From contig SMSO01000033.1 of NCBI GenBank assembly GCA_004764695.1, positions 1,689,001-1,753,000 on the forward strand: a stretch of DNA of 64,000 bases. The letters are read 5' to 3'. Below the pieces are notes generated by a model. The model worked only from the letters and a program-made list of their open reading frames with translations. It had not been told where the DNA came from and did not search any database. Below are positions 1 through 9,557 of this stretch, piece by piece. Each line of letters begins with the position of its first letter. Position 1 is the first letter of the stretch. Source of the DNA: Schizochytrium sp. TIO01. Lineage: Eukaryota > Sar > Bigyra > Thraustochytrida > Thraustochytriidae. Position numbers and translations under genes: made by a program.

Positions 1-697
1 AAAATAGGATATCATGAAGAAAAGAGTATATCCTTGGATTTGCAGCATCACTTCCGACAAGCTTCTTGTACGAGCAGACCAAGAATTCCACCGAGCCCAT
101 TAGGCGATTCCGGTTCAAGGCGACGGAGACAGGTGTTCTTGTGACAGTATGTTTGCAGATCAGTAGGCAGGAGGATCCTTAGGTTTGTGTTGCATGGCCA
201 GGGACTAGGGCATGACAGGGACTAGGGCGTGCAGCCAAGTCTTGGCTTGAAGGAACGGATCTGATAAACCCTTTAAAAGTCGAATCACTAGAAAAGAAAT
301 ATATTTGAGACAAGACTTCCTTCCCTGCCTTGAAGAGCGCGCTATCTACGAGACGTTGAAACAGAAGAACAAGGTATGGAGAGAGATGGGAAGGATTGCT
401 GCTGAGTGCTGAAGAGCTATGTTTAGCGATCGCAAGGGATGCTGGGGGTTTTCAGGTCGGTCAGGTGCTGCGGCAAAATCAGTTCGGAGGTTACCAAATC
501 TAACTAACTATTCTTTGCCATAAACTCATGCGGCCTTGCTGGTTCCTTTGAATGATAATGACTCGTGTTTACTATAATTGACTTTCATGGGTACTTCTGT
601 AAATCTACCTTATACTAACTTTCTGGCGCTTTTCACATTGGAAGGCAGAGCAATCTCGTATTCTTCAGGACCCTTCTGGCCCCTTCTGGCCGAGACG

Positions 698-1069
698 ATG
701 CCTCGCCTCAGCAACAACGCCGTTGCCGGGTTGACTTTGTTGACTGCCACTGGTGTCGCCTCGGTGTGGATGAGCTGGGGTTACAAGCTCCATTGCGACA
801 CAATCGCAGCCGCTAATGCCTATGAGCGCGGCATTGCACGCCGCTGCAACTGGTAAGTTCTGTTTTACATTGAATCTGTATTTACCTTCTATATTCTGGT
901 GAAGCCGGGATTAGCAAACGATTGATCATACGACAGAGCCAAGATTACTTACAGTGAACTATGGTCTTATTATACGCGAAATAGGGATGTGGAAAAGATG
1001 CCTTTGCACGCTTTCCACCCGGAGAACATTCCGGCTCACGAACAGGGCGCCAATGTGGTGAACTTGTGA
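698..1069 (+). CDS. Two-exon single-pass membrane microprotein, unrecognised
   Basis: Predicted spliced gene: exon 1 698-852, intron 853-954 (donor GTAAGT, acceptor ACTTACAG), exon 2 955-1069, giving 89 residues. The exon 1 frame would stop one codon after the donor. Splicing instead opens a clean frame ending NVVNL-stop. A second acceptor at 983-984 is also in frame and would give 79 residues. Seen: a short basic start (MPRLSNN), then one hydrophobic segment of about 20 residues (around residues 8-28), then a polar tail with cysteines near the junction. This N-in single-helix layout resembles small mitochondrial inner-membrane assembly factors or complex subunits (PET117-like size), but I do not recognise the sequence, so the function is open. 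Two tandem copies of CCCTTCTGGC lie just before the ATG. Confidence 0.5.
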
Positions 1070-2991
1070 GGGGAAACATGTGCGTTTAGCAATGTAGCTC
1101 CCCATGGACTCGCTTTGAGTCAACTTGGACAATTTGACTCTCAACATCCTTCTCTTCTTGTGCTTTTTTGTACATCAACCCACTCGAAGGCATTTTCAAT
1201 CTCTTTCAAATTCTCTACTTGCATTTCATTCCTTCCCAGTTTGTTTTGTATTTTATACAATTTCCTGAATGTATTTCTATTGTGTCTTGCATGTATATGG
1301 TTGCAATTTTTCAAAATAGAACTAGCGTGTAACTTGTTAGACATTGATACTATTGCTGTCTTCTAAACTATCGGCCTGTGACGTGAGTTTGGCTGCACCT
1401 ATCTTAAGAAGAAATGAACAAGTGAAATTTCATCAAACAGGTGTCCAAATGAATGACGGTACGCTGTATTATCTTTTCTTAGCTGTGCTTGTCTCAAATG
1501 GCATTACGAAACAAAATTGCGAAATGATATTAGACCAAAGAAAGAAAAGACCTTTTGGTGATACTCATAGACCCAAGGCTTGAACTAATCTTACGTTAAT
1601 AGGCCATGAGCACAAAAATACTGAGGTAAACATGATCTGAGAATATCTTAATACATAGATACCTTCAAAACCTATGATCAACCATTTTGTGTTTTCTAAT
1701 ATTTTTGAGCGAGACGTTGAGTTCCAAGCCTGGCAAACTCTAGCTCTTAATTTTTTTCAGAACTTTAGAGAAGTCGCTTCATGTTTGTTAGCGCATACTT
1801 GCGGTAGCATATAACGTCGTTGCCAAGTTGCTAAGACCAGTTAGAGACCAATCAGATCAGATTAGCTCCGGGATAACCTGGCAAGCTCCCAAAACACAAG
1901 TGAGCTGAGATGTTGCCACACAAAACATGTTGTAAGCTGTTTTTCTGTATGTAGTTTGCTTCTCTACGTTTAGTGGGTAGTATCACTAGTACTTCTAAAA
2001 TCAAATTACACCTGCGGCTCACGAACATGTTCTAAGCAAATAGCAATGATCGATTTAAGGCAGTAATTTCTTGCATAATTGTTCTATCACGTGGTCTCCA
2101 TGGATATACATGCACGCATTTATAGATTGCGTACTAGCACTTTGTGAACGATCCGTGTTTCGCCTTCAAAGGTGTAGGTTGGTCCCCAAAATGGAGTTTA
2201 CCACGGTCGGGATGTCTCGTTGCCCCCCTGGGAGACTATAGATAGTAAATAAATCGTCATAACATTTTTACATCGCCAATTGACAAACGAGTGGCGGTGA
2301 TGGCTTGGCTCGATCGTGTCGTGCGCGTGCCCTGAGTGCGTGCCGACTTTAAAAAGCTGGAAAGGCTCTCTTTCCGGCGAGGAGCTCCGTTTAGTACTCT
2401 GCTTCGTGTTTTGTTTGTTCAAGTACATCAACAGAACCTTTCATGTTTTTGTTTGGCTGTGGCTCGTGGGATGTATTGTTGGATAATGGTGAAATTGAGC
2501 GGCGAGAAACCAGTCGTTTCAAATGAGCGAGGGTGTGATGAGAACCCTTTGACCTTTCTGAAGGACAGGATCGAATCGGCCTGTCTGAGTGGACTAAGTT
2601 ATCATCATGCACCCTCCTTCATCATGTCGACTGTGTGGCAATGCTCTATTTTGAAGATTTACTTTGGAACCACGTATGTTTTTAGAGTGTGTTGCAAAGT
2701 TTTGTTGATCCTGCTAGCACGCTCCTTTTCCTTTGGCGGCCAAAGATTTGTCGCTCGACCATTGCAAAGTAGCATAAAGGTTGCTTTTGATCTGATAAGA
2801 TATTCTCAAAGATTAAACCCGTGCAAGGAATATTACACATATTTACGGTGAGGCGTTTTGACATTCTTTGCGAAAGCGGGTTTTCTTCCTTGCTCTCCTA
2901 TTCAGCACTGAAGGTTATAATTTATATCTTCTCTTCTATACGTTCTAACTTGTAAGTAAACCAAATAGAATTATGTACTAGTGCAAGGACC

Positions 2992-3008
2992 GATGATGAT
3001 GATGATGA
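2992..3008. repeat. (GAT)n microsatellite
   Basis: Nearly six uninterrupted GAT units in AT-rich intergenic DNA. Confidence 0.9.
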
Positions 3009-3951
3009 CAACAAATTGAGAAGGGCCTCGCTCGTTCGCTCGGTAGAAGGAACCAATCTAAGAGCCGCCACCATGCACGGCAATCAGCTCGACGCTCGAT
3101 AGTAGCTTGGACACGTGGCTTCTAGACTTGCCATTACAAAGTATTTTTGTTTCGGCCCTCGCGCATTTCCAAATCTTTTTTAGAGAAAAAGAAAAGAGAA
3201 GAAGAGGTAAAAAGAACGAAAACTAGAAATTAAGAAAAGAAAGAAAGAAAAAAAAGTGTTTCTATGATAGAAAGTTAAGAGGATCACAATCGTCAGGTTT
3301 AGGAGTGAACGAAGTCAGTCTCACTCCAACGATAGATGTCGCGTCATGGTTGTTCTAAACAGCCCCTCCTTATCTAGCTTGCACAACGCAGATTTTCAGA
3401 AGCCAAAGCAATGTTTAACCCAGGACTAATCAAAACCAGGTCTTTGGCTATTTCAGCGATTGCTCGGAAGGCGATGATTCCATTCCCTTTGGAGCAACCG
3501 AGCTTGCAAAATTGTTATTAGGAGATGCCCGGAGATCTGTCAGTGCTCGGCTCAGCTCGATCTGCAGCAAATGGACTTGAAGCTTTGCAGGGTGTTATTA
3601 CTCTACGGGTTTTTGTCATCACGACATGATCGGTCAATGTAAATGCACTGCCACTCCAGCCAGACTCATCATTGTCTCTCTCCTTCATGCCAAGGCGTGG
3701 TTTTTATTAAAAATAATTTTATTCATTTTCAAGCTGCAAAGAGCACGCTCGAAATTTTCCTTCTTTGATCAGGCTTACAAAACCAAGTTGCTGACACTAG
3801 TTTAATCAAGTTAGCTGCCCAACAACAATTAGGATCTTCGGCCAGCCAGTGCAGGAGCCGCTCCGAGATAACCTTTAGGTTGATAGCAGCGATAGAAGGA
3901 GGAAGGAAGCATTGGGTTTCCCACTGACTCAGTCATTAAGAACGCCAGGGA

Positions 3952-3992
3952 GATTGATTGATTGATTGAGTGATTGATTGATTGATTGATTG
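3952..3992. repeat. (GATT)n microsatellite
   Basis: About ten GATT units with one interruption (GAGT). The same motif recurs at about 21118-21160, 21867-21885 and 27665-27690. Confidence 0.95.
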
Positions 3993-6900
3993 TCCCTTTT
4001 GGACACCGTACCAATACGGTAGGTATGTACTGTTACTTCTGGCGTTTGCAGCTTCAAGCCTTAGGTCAAGTAAGTTCTAAAGGGTTACCGCGTATTCACG
4101 CCTCCCTGGCAGTAATACGAGTCTCCATAATCAGGTGCTGGCGAGCGAGGGATTCTGCTCGCAATATAGGCTAGTTGGCAGCTTTGCGGCCACCGCGTTG
4201 GACTTCATATCTAGTAGATCATCATGGCAATTATGCAATACTACTTTGACAATGTGTAAGGCTATTGAAGATGACCAGATTAAAAGCAGCAGTAGTACCA
4301 GGATGACGACCTCAACGAGAGGCATGATCAAACTCAGAGATAGGGACTGCGTCTCTAAGGCACTTTGGATCACATTACTGACTTGTAGTTGGTTGAAGTT
4401 GTACGAGAGAAATAATAACCTTTGTGAACTGCAGCTCGATTTAGAAATCCCACGCACACTGTCAGAATGATCCCACTCAGTATTTCTCAGGGCCTTTATT
4501 CTTTTTTTGCCGCGCACAAACTTTGTTGCTTGTTGCTTTTATGCTTCTAGCTTGAAGCAAGATCTTCAGAACTACATGAAGCGGCTTTTCCTTTCAGCAA
4601 TGAAATTGGCCAAGTTCTCATTGTCCCGCGATTTCCTTCGACCCAGAGATAGTTGAAAATTTATTTTATAAAATCACTACTTTGAGACAGTGATTAACTC
4701 ATTTATTTATTGTCAAACGTAAATTACCTAAATTTATGCTTATTCGCGGCATGGGACCCTTATTTCGCCCCTTCTGGACACCACCATGGCCAAGTGTCCA
4801 GGGCAGCTTCGAGAGTCCCACCATTTGGAATACCCAATTCTGTGCACGATAAATTGCAGAGTTCAAGGCCTTCTTTAAACACACTATGCAGAAAATTTGG
4901 TTTTTGGTTGCGCTGATCAAATCTTTCCTAGGTTATAGTTGCGCTACCATTACCTGGGCAAAAAATGCTACAACTGCGATTTGAGTACTATAGGGACTAA
5001 AGTCAAGCCCTACTCAAATCAAACGTTTCTGAACGCCGCTGTTCTCAACTTTAGAAGCTTGAATGTTCTATTGACATATATTAAGCGGCTATCGGTAAAG
5101 CAATCAGAAGCGACGCGTGAAAGCTGGAATCCTATACTGTTACTCGAGCTGGTAAAATTCAAAAGTATGAGGCGATGTTCAGGATCGCGATGTACAATAT
5201 TTAGCGTTGTAAAGATTGAAAAATGAAAAAATGGATTAAAAACTGAGAATCTTCTCTTCAAGAGAAGTTTTTTTGTCATCGGTACCTTGAGACACGGCTC
5301 CGGCTCGCTTGGCGAGGTGGGCAGCTAATTCTACCGAGTAAGATGGCGCTGAGCTGGTGCAGCTGCTGGACCACGCGCTCGATTAGCCATACACGCTCTC
5401 GATTGATATTTTAGCTCCCTCGTACTTTCCTTCCTTTTGGTGCACACCCTTCGTCTTAACTTCCCTCTTCAAGTTTACTGAGAAAGCAAGTATGATGATG
5501 CTAATGATCATTTGAATTCCTCATTTTAGGCTCAGTTTTGCTTAGAGGTCTTCGCAATATGATTGCCTTTGCATGGTATGAACCTGGGTGAATGGCTTCT
5601 GGCTAATTCATGCACCCCAAATTGCGGCACGTTTGACAACTCCGCAGGTGTGCTCTACACTTCAAGGTTTAGGCTAAACTTACATGGTGTGTGCCTTTTG
5701 AAGGAAATAAAAGTTTTCGACTATAGTGGGTAGAGCATCATTAGAAGCAGCATTACAAGACAATAGAAAATGTGTAAATTGGGCATATGAGAAGAGAAAC
5801 TATGTCTTACTCTTCATTATTTGCAGCAGATATCCCTTCTCATAATCATTATTGTCTTCTTTGGTCTTTTCTTTGCTTTTGCGTTCTGCTTCTCGATTCT
5901 TTTTGTTATGAATATTTGCCTCATCTCGAAGTTCTATTATCGAAGCTACACCTAGGAGCACACTCTCAGATTGAGTTTTGAAGTCTTCTGTTTCCTATGT
6001 ATTGTCCTATAGTATGTTAGAGATGGGAGGCTCTCTAGATACACACAAAGCCTTGAATGCCTATTTGTAGAAGTATATAAGTTGCAAGGTGATGCTCAGA
6101 AAAGATAATTGGTGGCAGTCTTTGTAGCACGGTATATATATATATAACACGGCCGACTAAGTGGAAACTTGATTCTAAACCCAGCGTATATGCAAAGCAC
6201 TTTTGATCATTTCGTGGCGAGTTGGCAAGCATACGTTTTGCTGCATCTCTAGTAGTCTAGAGGGGCATGGGTTATCTCAATTATGTATTTCTTTGGAAAG
6301 CAGAAAAAAAATGGAAAAGACAAAAGAGATTTCCAATACTCAAAAGCTCGTTCTTGAATCTAATCTTTTCAAGTCTTGGGCGCGTGGATCAGTAAACACC
6401 TGCATACTTCTAACATCTCTCTACTTGAACAATAACTCATTACATTATTGAGCATGTAAGTATCATACTACCTTCCTTAGCTAGCTCCTGATGTGCAACA
6501 CTAAACGAATGTTAATCTTCAGATCGTTGCAATGCCGCCATCAATATCATGATACTTCACATTTTTACTTTCTTTGTTTCATTTCCCATTTTCTTTACTC
6601 CTAAATGTGAAAGATGAAGTCTAGCGCACCGCATTGCAGAATGACCCATTCGTGCTTTCCTTTTCTCACTCACCCCATACTCCCTACCTACCTGCAAAAC
6701 CGCTCTTCTATCAGCACCAAGGCTGTATTGCTGATTTGCACTATCCTTTTCGGATAATCAAACTACAATTCCGCAAGAACCGCAATGCCAGCACCCAACG
6801 TGAAGGTTTCTATTTTTCCTAGTTTTTCTCTACTAACATTCACGTATTGATAATATCGCAAAGAAACCTGAAGCCACTCCCAAAAATATAAGAATAGATT

Positions 6901-7525
6901 AGATAAACTTTAAAAGCGTCACATAAGTAGGCACTAACTACCCAACGACGAACCAAGCGTGAGTGTCGAGTGTCGAGTGTTAATATTGGCTGGGCTTGGT
7001 GTTAGAACCAATCAAACATTGTCTCTGAGAAGACACAAGCAGGCAACTGCCGAGCGGGCACCTAGGTATCTACTGTCAGCTCCTCTGCCGATCCCCAAAT
7101 CCAGCGTCCACACAAAGTTGAACTTGAAGAAGAACCTGAAGCTCGAGAGCAAAAGTGCACACCCTTCGACGACTTATTTCTCCTCTCTAAAATCATCTGT
7201 TTTCAAGCTATTTTTATTGGTAGGTAGGTACCTACAAATCAAACTTTCTTCTTCCATTATGAATGAACAAAGTCTTTTCATCGCATGCTGATATAAATCT
7301 TATCTGTTGGACTTGTCGCTTTCCCATATAATTAGCATATGACTCCCGTTGATGGATAAGGATCATTTGACAATCTCTGCAACTCAGGCTTATTTGCTGA
7401 TGCCAGAACCTCTGAGTCCTAAATATTTTAATTTTATTTTTAACTAAAAAGAGAAACTAAAAACTTTATGATTTAATTCCATCAAGTATCTTCCTATTCT
7501 TCTTCTCCAGGGCACCCACTTTTAC

Positions 7526-7559
7526 TCTACCTAGTACCTACCTACCTAACCTACCTACT
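7526..7559. repeat. (CTAC)n-type imperfect repeat
   Basis: Interrupted CCTA/CTAC units followed by an A-rich stretch. No gene is seen around it. Confidence 0.75.
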
Positions 7560-8735
7560 GCCGATCAGAAAAAATTAAAAAATAGAAAGAGTAGAAAAGA
7601 AAAGAAAACTGTAAGAAAGTTATGAAAGGAGCGGAGCCTTAGCAATTCATTCTTCAGAACTCCTCACAATTCTATCCTCATTCCTCATCACTTATTTCCC
7701 CTCTCGAACCTCCTTTTGGAGCTCATCGACTGCTTATCACATACCCAGAGGGCACCGGTGTCTAATCATTACAAAATTAGAAAAAAAAAATTAAAATTAA
7801 AAATGTGCCAATTGATATGGGTACCTCTAATAAAGTGGCGGGAAGACCGGCGAGGCGGGCCTCTTTGAGGAAGGCAGCAGATAAAGTGAAGGCGACCGAT
7901 GAATCGACTGCTCGATTGGGCTTGGTCGCGACGAGCGAGTGAAGGCTTTCGTTCCAATGCTCGCATGGACCCATGCTGTGGCAGCTAAGAGGAGCTAGCA
8001 GGCAGCAAGCTAGTTTCTTTGTCTTCAAGGTGAGCCGCTGTTGCCAATGACGGCCCGAAAACTCCTGAGTTTAAAGGAAAACGAAGAGGAGTTTGGTCCT
8101 GGAAGGAGAAAATCCGCAGAACATAAAAGGCCGCTAAACTAGTAAAGGCACTGAAGAACCACTAGAACGAGAAACTCGGACGCCCAGCATTCGAACTAAA
8201 TGCAGTGCTAGCAGAATGTACCTATCTGGCCGGATTCGCATAAAACGAACGAAGCAAGCGTAGAACGACTGTTGTTCGACCTAGATTGGTTACCTGAAGA
8301 AACCAAGCTCATCTTGAGGAGAAAGATCCAAAGAAAAGGTTGCTTCGAAGGAGAGAAAACACCATATTCATCTTCCTCGGAAATCCCTCCCTTGGTACCT
8401 ACTCCCTCCGAAGGGAATGAATGAAATAAATACAGACTAGACCAGACCAAAACAAAACAATTTGGAGCAAAGAATTTTCATCAACCACGAGGTAGAAAGC
8501 AACCTAAAGAAGAGCGAGCTCTTTCCTTTCTGCTTCTTCCTTTTTCCTTCTTTTATTGTAGCGCCTTCTTTCCTTTTTCATTCTCTCATCATCGCGTGCC
8601 CTTGTTATTTCCTATTTAGCGCAGCACGTGCAGGAGGCACTCGGTAGTATGTAGCATTATCTAATGATAGCTAGGGGTAATAAGCAGCGGCACACAGTGG
8701 ATAGTAGTAATTTATTTATGGAAAACAGTAGTCAT

Positions 8736-8797
8736 AGGGAAAGAAGAAAAGAAAGAAAAAGAAAGACAGAAGTGAGTGAGTGAGAGTGAGTGGGTAA
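8736..8797. repeat. GAAA and GTGA purine-rich repeat tract
   Basis: GAAA-type units pass directly into GTGA units. The tract lies in the 5' flank of the RhoGEF gene, about 0.8 kb before its ATG. Confidence 0.75.
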
Positions 8798-9557
8798 AAT
8801 GAAGTGAGGATTAAAACTAAACAGCAATCTCTCGCTCCCCCGCTCGCTCGCTCACGGGCCAGGCGTCAGTCACCGTTTGCGCTCGGATTTGAGTTGGCAG
8901 AGAAGGCCTAGAAGCTCTGGGCCTGAGGAAGGCCAGACAGAGGGCTTTCCTTGCAAGGCTTAGTCTGTCAGGTTGGCTTGGGCTGGTGCTCGCTGGATCG
9001 TTCGCTTGCTTTGGTGAAGCTAGCACGTGAGTTACATACAGAAAGGCTTTATTATCACTTGCTATTTCCTTTCTTTCCTTCCTTCCTTCGCTCTCCCGCC
9101 CCTTCCCTCGCTCGCTCGCTCGCCTGGCAGTCAGCCTGCATTGGCTAGCGCGTGGCAGCTTTCAGGGTGGCAATTCTGCTCCGGTTGAAGCGGTTATCCG
9201 CCTGAAGTTCTAAAGGCATTGTTCTTACATTGAGTGTTTTGGGCGACGAAGAACCGAGTCTTGCAACGACAGCGACTTTAATAGCCTCCCGAAAGCGAAG
9301 AATAACACTACAACTCGCAGATTTTTCAACATCCAGTCAACAGCGAGGAAGCGAACCAGTATCCTGTTGCCGCGGATAATACGGTTGGGTGGTGATTATT
9401 CTCATTAATTATTGTTTTAAGTAAAGCATCCACCAACGAAAGCGAAACCCGAGTAGAGATATTGGGTTGTGACACAGCAGACAACGAACTTGCTTGGTGA
9501 GGTCCAAGGGATCAGCAGACGCTCAGAGTTTCGTGGGGTTGCAAAAGACCGGCAAAG

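Larger units (their letters stand above)
1070..9557. other. Long intergenic stretch without a convincing gene
   Basis: About 8.5 kb. Open frames here are short (171 codons at most), lack family motifs and carry no coding-like codon bias. The stretch is AT-rich and holds simple repeats: (GAT)n at 2992-3008, a purine tract at about 3181-3257, (GATT)n at 3952-3992, (TA)n at 6133-6146, CTAC-type repeats at 7526-7559, GTGA and GAAA repeats at 8736-8797, and CGCT arrays near 8835 and 9110. The last few hundred bases are probably the promoter and 5' UTR of the RhoGEF gene. A spliced gene made of very short exons, or an RNA gene, cannot be excluded. Confidence 0.55.

Noticed and set aside
2336-2851. 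171-codon open frame
   Set aside because: Longest frame in the 1-9.5 kb stretch but without motifs, repeats or codon bias; overlapping frames on the other strand are just as open.
4131-4517. 128-codon minus-strand frame with a leucine-rich hydrophobic run
   Set aside because: The hydrophobic run could be a membrane helix, but the rest is low-information and there is no other support.
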